Assembly: GCA_030682715.1 (NCBI GenBank)
Contig: JAUXNQ010000042.1
Span: 1-64,000, forward strand
DNA length: 64,000 bases
Reading direction: 5' to 3'
Source: Methylotenera sp.
GTDB taxonomy: Bacteria > Pseudomonadota > Gammaproteobacteria > Burkholderiales > Methylophilaceae
A program made the translations under genes and the position numbers. Under the pieces are notes generated by a model. The model was not told the origin of the DNA, ran no database searches, and saw nothing but the letters and a program-made list of their open reading frames with translations. This document shows, piece after piece, positions 51,560 through 62,112 of this stretch. Within the stretch, counting starts at the first letter, position 1; every line of letters starts with the position of its first letter.

Positions 51560-52173
51560 TCGCTAAACAACTTTTCACCCTACCTGCCTACCGCTGGATT
51601 TTTGTATGCATCTTTGCCACACTATTTGCGCTCACTCTTTATGCCATTACGCACCAGTTCATCCCATCGCCAACATGGTATGCACTCAGTTTTAAACTTA
51701 ACATTGGCTTTACTATCCTCATGGCTAGCTGGTTTTACTATATGTTGATACTTAATCCAGCATCACTCACTGAAGCTTACAAACGTTATTACAAATGGTT
51801 TGTGATTGTATCGGCACCTGCTATATTTTATTTTTTAGGGTACGTCACCATCATTTATAGTATTGGCCATATTGTGGGCAACTTTTCAGGCACGCCTCAT
51901 ACAATTCATGATGTAATGCAGAAACAATCCGTTGAATCAAAAAGAGGCTGTAAAACACGTTTAGTCGGTAAAAGTCTGCAACATGCTCTGCCGCCTCACT
52001 TTTGCATTACTCAAACGTCTTTCAACCAGCTTCCTCAAGAAATCGCAGTGAGGTTAGTGGGTAAGCAAAGCTATTTTGGCTTTACGCTTGATTATATTGA
52101 GTATGATTGGGAAAAGACCTTAAAGCTCTACCCAAACACGCTAATTTTAAGCACTTTAACTACACTACCTTAA
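51538..52173 (+). CDS. Unknown membrane protein
   Basis: A 211-aa protein with three transmembrane helices in the first 125 residues ([54 protein letters not shown]) and a soluble C-terminal part of about 85 residues with two cysteines. I do not recognise a family. It overlaps the CinA-like gene by 22 bp and its stop codon lies 2 bp before the YkgJ start, so the polA-cinA-like-unknown-YkgJ series is probably one transcript. Confidence 0.65.
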   Translation: MARNRKLIAKQLFTLPAYRWIFVCIFATLFALTLYAITHQFIPSPTWYALSFKLNIGFTILMASWFYYMLILNPASLTEAYKRYYKWFVIVSAPAIFYFLGYVTIIYSIGHIVGNFSGTPHTIHDVMQKQSVESKRGCKTRLVGKSLQHALPPHFCITQTSFNQLPQEIAVRLVGKQSYFGFTLDYIEYDWEKTLKLYPNTLILSTLTTLP

Positions 52174-52175
52174 CC

Positions 52176-52445
52176 ATGAAATGCAGAGATCATTGTGGCG
52201 CATGCTGCACCGCGCCTTCTATTAACAGCCCAATTCCTGGCATGCCCAACGGCAAGCCTGCTGGTATGCGTTGTATTCAACTAAACGAACAAAACATGTG
52301 CAAGATTTTTGGCACGCCAGAACGGCCTGCTTTTTGCGGAAGTTTACAGCCAAGCCTAGAAATGTGCGGCGAAACACGTGAACAAGCTATACATTGGCTA
52401 ACTGAACTAGAGCAGCTCACTGCGCCAAGTCTCACCCAACAATAA
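52176..52445 (+). CDS. YkgJ-family cysteine-cluster protein
   Basis: An 89-aa protein with the CxxCCxxC-like start [19 protein letters not shown] and further cysteines in [20 protein letters not shown] and EMCGE. This is the YkgJ/UPF0153 zinc- or iron-cluster family. The ORF track start (52107) runs back into the previous gene; the ATG at 52176 gives the standard N terminus. Its last 39 bp overlap the 3' end of the convergent MFS gene. Function unknown. Confidence 0.85.
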   Translation: MKCRDHCGACCTAPSINSPIPGMPNGKPAGMRCIQLNEQNMCKIFGTPERPAFCGSLQPSLEMCGETREQAIHWLTELEQLTAPSLTQQ

Positions 52446-53675
52446 CACCGCAACAAAACTGACAGCAGCGGCAATTGAAACATAAGCCCCTACCCAAGCC
52501 AAACCACCAGCCGACACTAACAATTGTGAAATATAAGGCGCCATTGATGCACCTAAAATCCCACCCAGTTGATACGCTAAACCCGCACCCGTATAACGGA
52601 CAGCAACAGGAAATTGCTCTGGCAGATAAGCGCCCATGGGTGCAAACGTAGCCCCCATTAAAAACAAGGCTAACGATAAAAATATAGTCACTTGCACCAC
52701 AGAGCCACTTGCCAATAATGGGCTAAGTGTAAAACCAACCAGCACCGCCAGTGCGCTACTGATTAACAATACTGGACGGCGCCCCCAAACATCACTTAAT
52801 TTTGCTGAGAGTGGCGTGGCAATCGTCATAAACAAAATTGCAATACAAAGCATGCCTAAAAAATCGCTACGTGCAATGCCAAGATGCGTGGTGCCATAGC
52901 TTAAGCAAAACACTGTAGCGGTATAAAACAGGTTATAGCACACCACCATTGCCAAAGCACCTAGTAGCACAGGGCGCAAATGTATTTTTAACAAGGGCTT
53001 AATCGGTACTGCATGCGTTTTATTTTGCTTCAATGCTGTGGCAAAAGCTGGCGTTTCTGTGAGTTTAAAACGTACATACAAGCCCACACCAACCAACAAA
53101 GCACTGGCAATAAAAGGTAGGCGCCAGCCCCATGCTTTAAACTGTGCATCGCTTAGCCATACTGATAAAGCCAGATAACTCAAAGTCGCCAGTAAAAAAC
53201 CAACCGACGGCCCCAACTGCGGAAACATCCCAAACCAAGCGCGCTTACCTTTTGGCGCATGCTCGGTCGCCAGCAATGCAGCACCGCCCCACTCACCCCC
53301 TAAACCCAAGCCCTGACCAAAACGCAATACACACAATAAAATAGGCGCCCAGATTCCTAACACATCGTAACCTGGCAATAAACCAATCAGCAGCGTTGAA
53401 ATCCCCATCAACAATAAAGAAGCTGCTAGCGTTGTTTTACGACCAACTCTATCACCAAAATGACCAAACACAATCGCGCCAACGGGCCTAGCAATAAACG
53501 CAATACCAAAAGTTAAAAATGCATTAAGTGACTGTGTAGATGGGTCACTGGCAGGAAAAAACACTTGACCAATCACCAAAGCGGCAGCCATAGCGTAAAT
53601 ATAAAAATCGTAAAATTCGATCGCAGTGCCGATAAAGCTAGCAAAGGCAATGTGAGTGGTCGATGGTTTTTGCAT
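52407..53675 (-). CDS. MFS transporter, metabolite:H+ symporter type
   Basis: A 422-aa major facilitator with 12 hydrophobic segments. [20 protein letters not shown] at the N terminus, [13 protein letters not shown] between helices 2 and 3 and [20 protein letters not shown] are hallmarks of the metabolite:H+ symporter group (ProP, ShiA, KgtP). The substrate cannot be told. The start is placed at the ATG at 53675 rather than the TTG. It overlaps the YkgJ gene tail-to-tail by 39 bp. Confidence 0.85.
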   Translation of the reverse strand: MQKPSTTHIAFASFIGTAIEFYDFYIYAMAAALVIGQVFFPASDPSTQSLNAFLTFGIAFIARPVGAIVFGHFGDRVGRKTTLAASLLLMGISTLLIGLLPGYDVLGIWAPILLCVLRFGQGLGLGGEWGGAALLATEHAPKGKRAWFGMFPQLGPSVGFLLATLSYLALSVWLSDAQFKAWGWRLPFIASALLVGVGLYVRFKLTETPAFATALKQNKTHAVPIKPLLKIHLRPVLLGALAMVVCYNLFYTATVFCLSYGTTHLGIARSDFLGMLCIAILFMTIATPLSAKLSDVWGRRPVLLISSALAVLVGFTLSPLLASGSVVQVTIFLSLALFLMGATFAPMGAYLPEQFPVAVRYTGAGLAYQLGGILGASMAPYISQLLVSAGGLAWVGAYVSIAAAVSFVAVLLLGETWRSELL

Positions 53676-53789
53676 AATCAAACTCAATAACAAACTATTA
53701 CCAATTGTATGCTGAAAATTGTTTTCTCAAAGTGAGATTGCGTATAAAATAAGCAGCTTTCACTGCTCAGTTGTTTGTAAGCCCTCTTT

Positions 53790-53925
53790 TAGATTTTTAG
53801 CGAGACGATAAGAGGCAAGCAAGAATGCAAAACGAAGACAGCACTTTATACAGCTAGTTTTAATACGGCGAAATAGTGCGGCGAGTTTTAGCATTTGCAG
53901 TTAACAATCTTATCGTGAAGATAAA
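53790..53925. repeat. Long imperfect inverted repeat before dusB (family D, copy 4)
   Basis: ACGATAAGA and TCTTATCGT are perfect outer arms, AATGCAAAAC and GTTTTAGCATT inner arms, and GCACT/AGTGC lie near the centre. It fills most of the space between the MFS start and dusB. Confidence 0.55.
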
Positions 53926-53927
53926 AT
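53922..53927 (+). promoter_or_regulatory. -10-like TAAAAT 7 nt before dusB start
   Basis: TAAAAT-AATCTAA-ATG. There is no Shine-Dalgarno sequence and no clear -35, because the palindrome occupies the upstream DNA. Confidence 0.25.
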
Positions 53928-53934
53928 AATCTAA

Positions 53935-54978
53935 ATGCAAATTGGTAATCACATCTTAAAAAACAACCTAGTCGTTGCACCCATGGCGGGCGTAACTGAC
54001 AGGCCTTTCCGCCAACTTTGTAAAAAGATGGGCGCGGGCTTGGCTGTGTCCGAGATGGTCACTTCAAATTCATTATTGTACGGTAGTGAAAAAACAAAGC
54101 GTCGCGCTAACCACGAAGGTGAAGTTAACCCGATCTCAGTACAAATTGCTGGCGCAGATCCAAAAATGATGGCTGAAGCAGCCAGGCATAATGTAGACAA
54201 TGGTGCGCAAATCATTGATATCAACATGGGCTGCCCTGCTAAAAAAATCTGTAACGTGATGGCTGGCTCTGCATTACTTAAAGATGAGCCGCTTGTTGCG
54301 CAAATTCTTAGGGCTGTTATCTCAGCGGTTGATGTGCCCGTTACACTCAAAATACGTACGGGTTGGGATAAACAAAACCGCAATGCGATTCAAATTGCAA
54401 GAATGGCTGAAGACCTAGGCGTTCAAGCACTTGCAATGCATGGACGCACCCGCGCATGTGCTTATATGGGCGATGCTGAGTACGACACGATTGCCGCAGT
54501 TAAACAAGTGATTAAGATTCCACTGATTGCTAACGGTGACATCACCACACCTGAAAAAGCTAAATTCGTATTAGATTACACAGGCGCTGATGCCGTGATG
54601 ATTGGTCGTGCCGCACAAGGCCGCCCATGGATATTCCGTGAAATTGAGCACTACCTCACGACAGGCACACACTTATTAGCCCCAACCGTTGATGAAATTC
54701 ATACCGTGATGCTAGAGCATCTACATGACTTATATGACTTTTATGGCGATTTGACTGGCATGCGCATGGCGCGTAAGCATATCTCTTGGTACACCAAGGG
54801 CTTGGCTGGCTCTGCCCAATTCCGCCACAGCATGAATACGTTGCAAACCATCGAGTTGCAACTTCAAGCAATTAACGACTTTTTTGTTGAAATTAAAACA
54901 AAAAATGAACGTTTAGTTTACATTGATCCTGACGCTGAAGACGCCAAGACCAATTCGTCAGAAGCATTAGCAGCCTAG
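53935..54978 (+). CDS. dusB: tRNA-dihydrouridine synthase B
   Basis: A 347-aa FMN-dependent enzyme that reduces U17 in tRNA. NLVVAPMAGVTDRPFRQLC binds FMN, the catalytic cysteine is in MGCPAKKICNVMAGSALL (about 100), and MHGRTRACAYMGDA and GRAAQGRPWIF follow. The dusB-fis pair, 8 bp apart here, is the standard proteobacterial operon in which fis is read from the dusB promoter. The C-terminal tail beyond about 330 is acidic and variable. Confidence 0.95.
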   Translation: MQIGNHILKNNLVVAPMAGVTDRPFRQLCKKMGAGLAVSEMVTSNSLLYGSEKTKRRANHEGEVNPISVQIAGADPKMMAEAARHNVDNGAQIIDINMGCPAKKICNVMAGSALLKDEPLVAQILRAVISAVDVPVTLKIRTGWDKQNRNAIQIARMAEDLGVQALAMHGRTRACAYMGDAEYDTIAAVKQVIKIPLIANGDITTPEKAKFVLDYTGADAVMIGRAAQGRPWIFREIEHYLTTGTHLLAPTVDEIHTVMLEHLHDLYDFYGDLTGMRMARKHISWYTKGLAGSAQFRHSMNTLQTIELQLQAINDFFVEIKTKNERLVYIDPDAEDAKTNSSEALAA

Positions 54979-54986
54979 GAACTACT

Positions 54987-55223
54987 ATGTCAGAAAACTG
55001 TAAGCTCAGCCAAGCAGTAAAAGAGTCTTTGGATGACTATTTCATCCATCTAGATGGTGAGCCACCTCATGCCGTTTATGACATGGTATTAGGTTGCGTA
55101 GAAAAACCTTTACTCAGTTACATTATGCATAAAGTCGGTGGCAATCAAAGTAAGGCCGCAGAAATACTCAACATCAATCGCAATACGTTGCGTAAAAAAC
55201 TTCAGCAGTACAAGATCGAATAA
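54987..55223 (+). CDS. fis: Nucleoid-associated protein Fis
   Basis: A 78-aa DNA-bending protein, shorter than E. coli Fis (98 aa) because the N-terminal beta-hairpin is reduced, as usual in betaproteobacteria. The C-terminal helix-turn-helix is GGNQSKAAEILNINRNTLRKKL. AGGA precedes the ATG. It is cotranscribed with dusB. A weak CCCAT...ATGGG hairpin lies just downstream (55229-55243). Confidence 0.94.
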   Translation: MSENCKLSQAVKESLDDYFIHLDGEPPHAVYDMVLGCVEKPLLSYIMHKVGGNQSKAAEILNINRNTLRKKLQQYKIE

Positions 55224-55415
55224 AACAACCCATCAAACATGGGCTACTTTATAAACGCTTGCATTTTGTTTATTTAAACTTGTTTGCTACAGTACATGCC
55301 AAGTTTGGTAATCAAGCAATAATCGGCAGCAAAAATTGAATGTGTTTGGCAATTTATTAGCTAGGCACTGTTTTTGAGCTAACACAGCTTATCATTTGTA
55401 TTATGGAATCAATTT

Positions 55416-57017
55416 ATGGCAACTATTAAACGTGCGCTTATTAGCGTTTCTGATAAAACTGGCATCATCGACTTTGCAAAAAACCTTCATGATTTAGGTA
55501 TTGAAATTTTATCAACTGGCGGCACCGCTAAACTATTCCGTGATAATAACATTCCTGTCATTGAGGTTAGTGATTACACTGGCTTTCCTGAAATGTTGGA
55601 TGGCCGCGTTAAAACATTGCACCCAAAAGTACATGGTGGCATTTTAGGACGTCGTGATTTACCTGAGCATGTATCAGCAATGCAATCACAAAACATTCCT
55701 AACATCGACATGGTGGTAGTGAATTTATATCCATTTGAAGCAACCGTCGCCAATCCAGATTGCAGTCTTGAAGATGCAATCGAAAATATCGATATCGGCG
55801 GCCCAGCAATGGTGCGCTCAGCAGCTAAAAACTGGAAAGACGTTGCAGTGATCACGGATGCTAACCAATATGCTGATGTGCTACGCGAACTACAAAGTAC
55901 AGGCGGTGCAACCAGCCAAGCCACAAACTTTGCCTTATCTGTCGCTGCATTCAACCGTATCAGCAATTACGATGGTGCAATCAGCGACTACCTATCAAGC
56001 TTTAATTCCGATGGCACACGCAACCCATACCCTGCACAAGTGAATAGTCGTTTTGTAAAACTGCAAGACTTACGTTATGGCGAAAACCCACATCAAAGCG
56101 CTGCGTTCTACCGTGACATTAACCCAGCACCTGGTAGCTTAGTGACAGCTCAACAACTACAGGGCAAAGAGTTAAGCTATAACAATATTGCCGATGCTGA
56201 TGCAGCATGGGAAGCCGTAAAAAGCTTTGATTCAACAGCATGCGTCATTGTTAAACACGCAAATCCATGTGGCGTTGCGCTAGGCAAAGACGCGCTTGAA
56301 GCTTACAGCAAAGCCTTCCAAACAGACCCAACTTCAGCGTTTGGTGGCATCATCGCATTCAACACCACTTTAGATAAAGCAGCAGCAGAAGCGGTTAGCA
56401 AACAATTTGTGGAAGTGCTGATTGCCCCTGGCTACAATGAAGATGCACTAGCAATATTTAGCGCTAAAGCCAATGTACGCGTGCTTAAAATCGCTTTACC
56501 AGAAGGCGGTGCTTTAAAATTAAAAGCTAGCCCATGGGAACAAGGTCGCAACTCACATGACACCAAACGTATTGGTTCTGGCTTGTTAATCCAAACTGCA
56601 GACAACCACGAGATGAGCGTTGATGATTTAAAAGTTGTCAGCAAAAAACAACCAACCCCAGAACAATTACAAGATATGCTATTTGCATGGCGTGTTGCAA
56701 AATACGTTAAATCAAACGCAATTGTATTCTGTGGCAACAGCATGACACTTGGCGTAGGCGCAGGGCAAATGAGCCGTGTTGACAGCACTAAGATTGCAGC
56801 GATTAAAGCGCAAAATGCTGGTTTAACTTTGAAAAACTCAGTGGTTGCATCTGATGCGTTCTTCCCGTTCCGCGATGGCATTGATGTTCTAGCAGAAGCT
56901 GGGGCAGCATGCGTGATTCAGCCAGGTGGCAGCATGCGCGATGAAGAAGTCATCGCTGCGGCTGACGAGCATGGCTTGGTGATGGTAGTAACTGGGATTC
57001 GCCACTTTAGGCACTAA
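55416..57017 (+). CDS. purH: Bifunctional AICAR formyltransferase / IMP cyclohydrolase
   Basis: A 533-aa enzyme for the last two steps of IMP synthesis. The N-terminal IMP cyclohydrolase (about 1-150) shows [28 protein letters not shown] and [18 protein letters not shown]. The formyltransferase half shows [28 protein letters not shown] and the late [14 protein letters not shown]. It leads the purH-purD-hemF-apeB series. The 192-bp upstream gap shows no riboswitch or PurR-like box that I can support. Confidence 0.97.
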   Translation: MATIKRALISVSDKTGIIDFAKNLHDLGIEILSTGGTAKLFRDNNIPVIEVSDYTGFPEMLDGRVKTLHPKVHGGILGRRDLPEHVSAMQSQNIPNIDMVVVNLYPFEATVANPDCSLEDAIENIDIGGPAMVRSAAKNWKDVAVITDANQYADVLRELQSTGGATSQATNFALSVAAFNRISNYDGAISDYLSSFNSDGTRNPYPAQVNSRFVKLQDLRYGENPHQSAAFYRDINPAPGSLVTAQQLQGKELSYNNIADADAAWEAVKSFDSTACVIVKHANPCGVALGKDALEAYSKAFQTDPTSAFGGIIAFNTTLDKAAAEAVSKQFVEVLIAPGYNEDALAIFSAKANVRVLKIALPEGGALKLKASPWEQGRNSHDTKRIGSGLLIQTADNHEMSVDDLKVVSKKQPTPEQLQDMLFAWRVAKYVKSNAIVFCGNSMTLGVGAGQMSRVDSTKIAAIKAQNAGLTLKNSVVASDAFFPFRDGIDVLAEAGAACVIQPGGSMRDEEVIAAADEHGLVMVVTGIRHFRH

Positions 57018-57065
57018 ATTAACTTAGACACTAAATTATTAAAGTAATACGTTTGTTTTCTTTTT

Positions 57066-57096
57066 GCCACAGCTAGTCTCACACCTAGTCTGTGGC
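57066..57096 (+). terminator. Hairpin in the purH-purD gap
   Basis: GCCACAG and CTGTGGC form a 7-bp stem, extended by TTT/AAA mismatched pairs, 27 bp before purD, followed by GATTTTTAA. It could be a leaky terminator or attenuator, since purD probably shares the purH transcript. Confidence 0.45.
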
Positions 57097-57122
57097 GAAA
57101 GATTTTTAAGGGCTTCAAATAC

Positions 57123-58391
57123 ATGAAAATTTTAGTTATCGGTGGTGGCGGTCGTGAACATGCGCTCGCTTGGAAAGTGACGCACAACAAAGAAGTGAGC
57201 CGTGTATATGTAGCGCCAGGCAATGCCGGCACCGCATTAAACCCCGACATGATGAATGTCCCCATTACTGCTGTAGATGATTTAGTTAAATTTGCACAAG
57301 ACGAACAAATCTACCTCACGATTGTTGGCCCAGAGGCGCCATTATCTCAAGGGGTAGTCGATGCATTCCGCACAGCTGGCTTAAAGATTTTTGGCCCAAC
57401 TAAAGCAGCGGCACAACTAGAATCTTCTAAAGATTACGCTAAAGCATTTATGATGCGCCACAACATCCCGACCGCAGGTTATGGCACATTTACCGATGCT
57501 AAACTCGCGCATGATTACGTGAAGCAACAAGGTGCGCCTATCGTTATTAAGGCGGATGGTTTAGCTGCGGGTAAAGGCGTTGTGGTTGCGATGAACGAAG
57601 ATGAAGCACATGCCGCCATTGACGCCATGCTTGAGGACAACAAACTCGGTGCCGCTGGTGCACGCGTGGTGATTGAAGAATTTCTGCAAGGTGAAGAAGC
57701 CAGCTTTATGGTGATGGTGGATGGTAAAAACATCTTAGCACTAGCTACCAGCCAAGATCACAAACGCCTGCTTGATGCAGACTTAGGCCCAAACACAGGT
57801 GGCATGGGTGCATATTCACCCGCACCAGTGGTCACGCCTGCCATTCACGCTAAAGTCATGCGTGAGATTATTAAACCAACAGTTGAAGGCATGGCTAAAG
57901 ATGGCATTCCTTACACTGGCTTTTTATACGCAGGTTTAATGATCAGCCCTAATGGCGATGTTAAAACGTTAGAGTTTAACTGCCGCATGGGTGACCCAGA
58001 AACGCAGCCGATTATGATGCGCTTGAAGAGTGATTTAGTTGGCCTAATGGAGCATGCAGTCAATGGTACATTAGACCGTGCTGAAGCGGAATGGGATAGA
58101 CGTGTCGCGCTAGGCGTTGTAATGGCGTCAGCCAACTATCCAGAAACACCAAGACTAGGCGATGAAATTACAGGCCTAGAAAATCAATTAGCAGATACGC
58201 ATATCTTTCATGCAGGTACTGCACAAAAAGACGGTAAAGTGGTCACCAGCGGTGGACGCGTACTTTGCGTGACTGCACTTGGTGAAACTGTAAAATTTGC
58301 GCAACAACAAGCGTACCAAGCCATGAAAGAAGTTAAGTTTGATGGCGCACAATTCCGCACGGATATTGGTTACCGCGCCATTAAAGGCTAA
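57123..58391 (+). CDS. purD: Phosphoribosylamine-glycine ligase
   Basis: A 422-aa ATP-grasp enzyme making GAR in purine synthesis. [17 protein letters not shown] opens the N domain, [18 protein letters not shown] is the ATP-grasp glycine loop, [12 protein letters not shown] and [13 protein letters not shown] carry metal-binding residues. It follows purH, a common pairing. Length is typical (E. coli 429 aa). hemF begins 17 bp downstream. Confidence 0.97.
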   Translation: MKILVIGGGGREHALAWKVTHNKEVSRVYVAPGNAGTALNPDMMNVPITAVDDLVKFAQDEQIYLTIVGPEAPLSQGVVDAFRTAGLKIFGPTKAAAQLESSKDYAKAFMMRHNIPTAGYGTFTDAKLAHDYVKQQGAPIVIKADGLAAGKGVVVAMNEDEAHAAIDAMLEDNKLGAAGARVVIEEFLQGEEASFMVMVDGKNILALATSQDHKRLLDADLGPNTGGMGAYSPAPVVTPAIHAKVMREIIKPTVEGMAKDGIPYTGFLYAGLMISPNGDVKTLEFNCRMGDPETQPIMMRLKSDLVGLMEHAVNGTLDRAEAEWDRRVALGVVMASANYPETPRLGDEITGLENQLADTHIFHAGTAQKDGKVVTSGGRVLCVTALGETVKFAQQQAYQAMKEVKFDGAQFRTDIGYRAIKG

Positions 58392-58408
58392 GCCCTAAAG
58401 GTTACATC

Positions 58409-59323
58409 ATGAACACCCAAGACGTTTTTAACTACTTACAAAATCTACAAGCCAAAATTGTAGAAGCCATCGAATTAGTAGATGGTAAAAACTTTTTACA
58501 AGATAGCTGGCAACGTCCTGAAGGTGGTGGTGGCAATTCTTGCCTGCTAGAAGAAGGCAACGTATTTGAACGTGCTGGCGTGGGCTTCTCTCATGTCATC
58601 GGCACTAAGCTACCCCCTGCTGCCAGCGTTGCACATCCAGAAGCAGCAGGTCGTCCTTGGGAGGCAATGGGTGTATCTTTAGTGTTTCACCCACGCAACC
58701 CATATGTGCCTACCGTACACATGAATGTGCGATTTTTTATCGCCAAAGCACAAAACTCGTCAGAACAAGATATTTGGTGGTTTGGCGGCGGCATGGATCT
58801 CACCCCTTATTACGGCTTTAGTGAAGATGCAGAACACTTTCATCGCACCAACAAAACTGCATTAGATGCGTTTGATACCAGCTTCTACCCTAAATTCAAA
58901 AAAGAATGTGATGAATACTTTTATCTGAAACATCGCCAGGAGCCTCGCGGCATTGGTGGTATTTTTTATGATGACTTTAACGAACTAGGGTTTGAGCGCA
59001 GCTTTGACTTTCATCGTGCAGTGGGCGATGCGTTCTTACAAGCGTATTTACCAATTGTACAACGCCGTAAAGACACCCCTTATGGCGAGCGTGAGCGTGA
59101 TTTCCAAGCTTACCGTCGTGGACGTTATGTTGAATTTAACTTGATTTACGATCGCGGTACTATTTTTGGATTGCAATCCAATGGCCGCACCGAATCTATC
59201 TTGCTTTCAATGCCGCCTATTGTGAAATGGCGTTATGACTGGAAGCCAGAAACAGGTAGCCCAGAAGCTAAACTCTATACTGATTTTCTTATTGAGAAAG
59301 ACTGGCTCTCTCTTAACCAGTAA
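58409..59323 (+). CDS. hemF: Oxygen-dependent coproporphyrinogen III oxidase
   Basis: A 304-aa enzyme that decarboxylates coproporphyrinogen III in heme synthesis, using oxygen. [34 protein letters not shown] and [15 protein letters not shown] are hallmark motifs, and [15 protein letters not shown] and [20 protein letters not shown] follow. It fits an aerobic organism. It is in the purD-hemF-apeB series with 5 bp to apeB. Confidence 0.97.
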   Translation: MNTQDVFNYLQNLQAKIVEAIELVDGKNFLQDSWQRPEGGGGNSCLLEEGNVFERAGVGFSHVIGTKLPPAASVAHPEAAGRPWEAMGVSLVFHPRNPYVPTVHMNVRFFIAKAQNSSEQDIWWFGGGMDLTPYYGFSEDAEHFHRTNKTALDAFDTSFYPKFKKECDEYFYLKHRQEPRGIGGIFYDDFNELGFERSFDFHRAVGDAFLQAYLPIVQRRKDTPYGERERDFQAYRRGRYVEFNLIYDRGTIFGLQSNGRTESILLSMPPIVKWRYDWKPETGSPEAKLYTDFLIEKDWLSLNQ

Positions 59324-59328
59324 ACGTC

Positions 59329-60633
59329 ATGAACATTTCCACCCAAGCACATGCGCTAGCAAAAGACCTACTCAACTTTATTGATCTCAGCCCTAGTCCT
59401 TGGCATGCGGTTGATTATATTGAGCAACAGCTATTAAATGCAGGTTTTGCCAAGTTAGATGAAACCCAAGCTTGGCAACTGAGCACTGGTAATCGCTATT
59501 TTGTGGTGCGCGGCGGCGCTTCTATTATTGCCTTCACCCTTGGCAACAAACCTATCATCAATACAGGCTTTCGTATGGTGGGCGCGCATACAGACTCGCC
59601 TAGCCTAAGACTCAAACCTAAAGCCGCGTATGAAACTGACGGCCTACTTCGCATTGGCGTAGAAGTCTATGGCGGGCCAATTTTGGCAACATTTACAGAC
59701 CGTGATTTAAGTATTGCAGGGCGTGTGACTGTACGCACCGAAACTGGCCATACTATCAAATTACTTAAATTTGATAACGCACTCATGCGCTTACCCAACC
59801 TAGCAATTCACATGAACCGCGAAGTGAATGAAAAAGGCCTTAAGCTAAACAAACAAACAGAACTACCATTATTATTTGGTGAAAGTGAAGCTGGCATCGA
59901 GGCTGATCAGCAATTTCTAGCTTATATTGCTGAAGCGCTCAATATCGCCCCACAAGATATTCTCACATTTGAATTTAATGTATTTGATACCCAAAAAGGC
60001 GCATTCTGGGGTGCTCATCAAGAGTTCATCACCAACAGCCAGCTGGACAATCTAGCGTCGTGTCACGCAGCCATTACCGCCCTGCTTAACTCCACCAATC
60101 AAGAAACCAGCAACATCTGCGCATTATTTGACCATGAAGAAGTGGGCAGTGAGAGCGCGACAGGCGCAAGCGGTAGCTTTTTATCAGATGTGATTAACCG
60201 CATCACATCAAACACAGGCATGAGTGAAGAAGATCGCCTACGTGCCCTAGCCCTAAGCTTTTTTGTGAGCGCTGACATGGCACATGCTTACCACCCTAAT
60301 CATTCAGGCGCCTATGAACCGTGTCACCATGTGATGGTAAACCAAGGCCCTGTGATTAAAACCAATGCGAATCAACGCTACGCCAGCAATGCAGATACTG
60401 CCGCACGCTTTATATCCATGTGTGAACGCGCCAACGTACCATTTCAGCAATACGCACATCGTACCGATTTAGGTTGCGGTAGCACAATTGGTCCGATTTT
60501 GGCCTCTGGTCTAGGCGTTGCAAGTGTCGATGTTGGCTCGCCCATGTGGGCAATGCACAGCATTAGAGAAAGTGCTGGCGTGCTTGATCACCACTACATG
60601 ATAGAAGCACTTAAGGCATTGTTTAACAACTGA
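59329..60633 (+). CDS. apeB: M18-family aminopeptidase
   Basis: A 434-aa zinc aspartyl-type aminopeptidase. Metal ligands are in VGAHTDSPSLRLKP (His and Asp, about 85-98), FDHEEVGSESATGA (Glu pair, about 265) and the C-terminal DVGSPMWAMHSIRESAG. Length matches bacterial ApeB. It releases N-terminal residues from cytoplasmic peptides. It ends the purH-to-apeB run; a 92-bp gap precedes the symporter gene. Confidence 0.93.
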   Translation: MNISTQAHALAKDLLNFIDLSPSPWHAVDYIEQQLLNAGFAKLDETQAWQLSTGNRYFVVRGGASIIAFTLGNKPIINTGFRMVGAHTDSPSLRLKPKAAYETDGLLRIGVEVYGGPILATFTDRDLSIAGRVTVRTETGHTIKLLKFDNALMRLPNLAIHMNREVNEKGLKLNKQTELPLLFGESEAGIEADQQFLAYIAEALNIAPQDILTFEFNVFDTQKGAFWGAHQEFITNSQLDNLASCHAAITALLNSTNQETSNICALFDHEEVGSESATGASGSFLSDVINRITSNTGMSEEDRLRALALSFFVSADMAHAYHPNHSGAYEPCHHVMVNQGPVIKTNANQRYASNADTAARFISMCERANVPFQQYAHRTDLGCGSTIGPILASGLGVASVDVGSPMWAMHSIRESAGVLDHHYMIEALKALFNN

Positions 60634-60725
60634 TTTTTGTCACCCACCCCCTAACAAACACAGTGATGACTACAATCCTTAATCTATCCATCAAAAAAAC
60701 AAAAATGAATAAGGATTAATCACCT

Positions 60726-62057
60726 ATGCAAACGATTGAATCAGTGATTGCGACGCTCTCTAATTGGGTGTGGGGCCCGCCAATGTTGACCTTATTACTA
60801 GGTACTGGCTTGTACCTCACCATCTTACTCAAAGGCATGCAGTTCCGTGCATTGCCATTAGCGCTCAAACTTATTTTTCATAAAGATCACCACCATGAGG
60901 GCGACATTAGCCACTTTGCCGCGCTCATGACAGCACTTGCAGCCACAGTAGGGATCGGCAATATTGTGGGCGTTGCCACTGCCATTACATTAGGTGGACC
61001 TGGCGCTGTATTTTGGATGTGGGTAACAGGCATGCTGGGCATGGCAACCAAATACGCAGAAGCAGTATTGGCCGTTAAATATCGTGAAAAAGGCCCTCAT
61101 GGCATGCGTGGCGGCCCTATGTACTATTTAGCAAAGGGTGCAGGGTTGCCGTGGTTAGGCACGATGTTCGCTGTTTTCACTGCATTTGCCGCCTTTGGTA
61201 TTGGCAATATGACACAAGCCAATGCCACTGCCAAAATATTTGAATCCACGTTTAATATTGCACCACACATTACAGGCTGGGTGCTTATGATACTCACAGG
61301 CTTAGTAATTTTAGGCGGCATACGTGCAATCGGCAGATTTACCTCTTTTCTCGTACCTTTCATGATCATTGCGTACGTAGGAACCGCACTCTTGGTGCTG
61401 TTTATTAATATAGAAAAAATCCCACACGCGTTTTCACTCATTTTTTATCATGCATTTAACCCGATTTCTGCCACAGGTGGATTTATCGGTGCAACCATTG
61501 CGGCGGCGATGCGCTACGGTATAGCACGTGGTGTTTTTTCTAATGAATCAGGATTAGGTTCTGCACCTATCGCCGCGGCAGCAGCACGTACTAATGACCC
61601 AGTAAAACAAGCACTAGTGAGCATGACACAAACGTTTATTGATACGCTAGTGGTCTGCACGATGACAGCGCTAGTCATCCTCACCGCCACATCATGGACT
61701 CAAGGCGTCAGCGCAGCCGAACTAACCAGCGCAAGCATGGCTGAGACATTAGGCGACATAGGCAAGATTATTGTTGCCATCACCACCGCTCTATTTGCAT
61801 ACTCCACTTTAATAGGATGGAACTATTATGGTGAAAAAGCGATTGAGTATTTATTTGGGCCACGCGCCATTGCAACCTACCGCGTATTATTCACCGCCAC
61901 AGTCATTATTGGTGCGACCACTAGCCTAGAGTTTGTATGGAACTTCTCCGACCTGATGAATGGCATGATGGCCATCCCTAATTTGATTGGCCTACTGTTA
62001 CTCGCTAAGATAGTAAAATCAGAAACCAACCGTTATTTCTCTGAGCTAAAAAAATAA
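60726..62057 (+). CDS. Sodium:alanine/glycine symporter (AGCS family)
   Basis: A 443-aa polytopic transporter. WVWGPPMLTLLLGTGLYLTI at the N terminus, ALAATVGIGNIVGVATAITL, FWMWVTGMLGMATKYAEAVL and GVFSNESGLGSAPIAAAAAR are the AGCS signatures. It imports alanine or glycine with Na+. The closest named homologues are AlsT/DagA types, but the substrate is not proven. The NSS gene follows 55 bp downstream on the same strand. Confidence 0.93.
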   Translation: MQTIESVIATLSNWVWGPPMLTLLLGTGLYLTILLKGMQFRALPLALKLIFHKDHHHEGDISHFAALMTALAATVGIGNIVGVATAITLGGPGAVFWMWVTGMLGMATKYAEAVLAVKYREKGPHGMRGGPMYYLAKGAGLPWLGTMFAVFTAFAAFGIGNMTQANATAKIFESTFNIAPHITGWVLMILTGLVILGGIRAIGRFTSFLVPFMIIAYVGTALLVLFINIEKIPHAFSLIFYHAFNPISATGGFIGATIAAAMRYGIARGVFSNESGLGSAPIAAAAARTNDPVKQALVSMTQTFIDTLVVCTMTALVILTATSWTQGVSAAELTSASMAETLGDIGKIIVAITTALFAYSTLIGWNYYGEKAIEYLFGPRAIATYRVLFTATVIIGATTSLEFVWNFSDLMNGMMAIPNLIGLLLLAKIVKSETNRYFSELKK

Positions 62058-62112
62058 CGATTACTAATTAACAATCACTTATGCATCATCATTCGACTAG
62101 AGGCAACCACTC

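Noticed and set aside
55224-55415. Purine riboswitch or PurR box before purH
   Set aside because: No aptamer-like conserved core or ACGCAAACG-like palindrome is seen.
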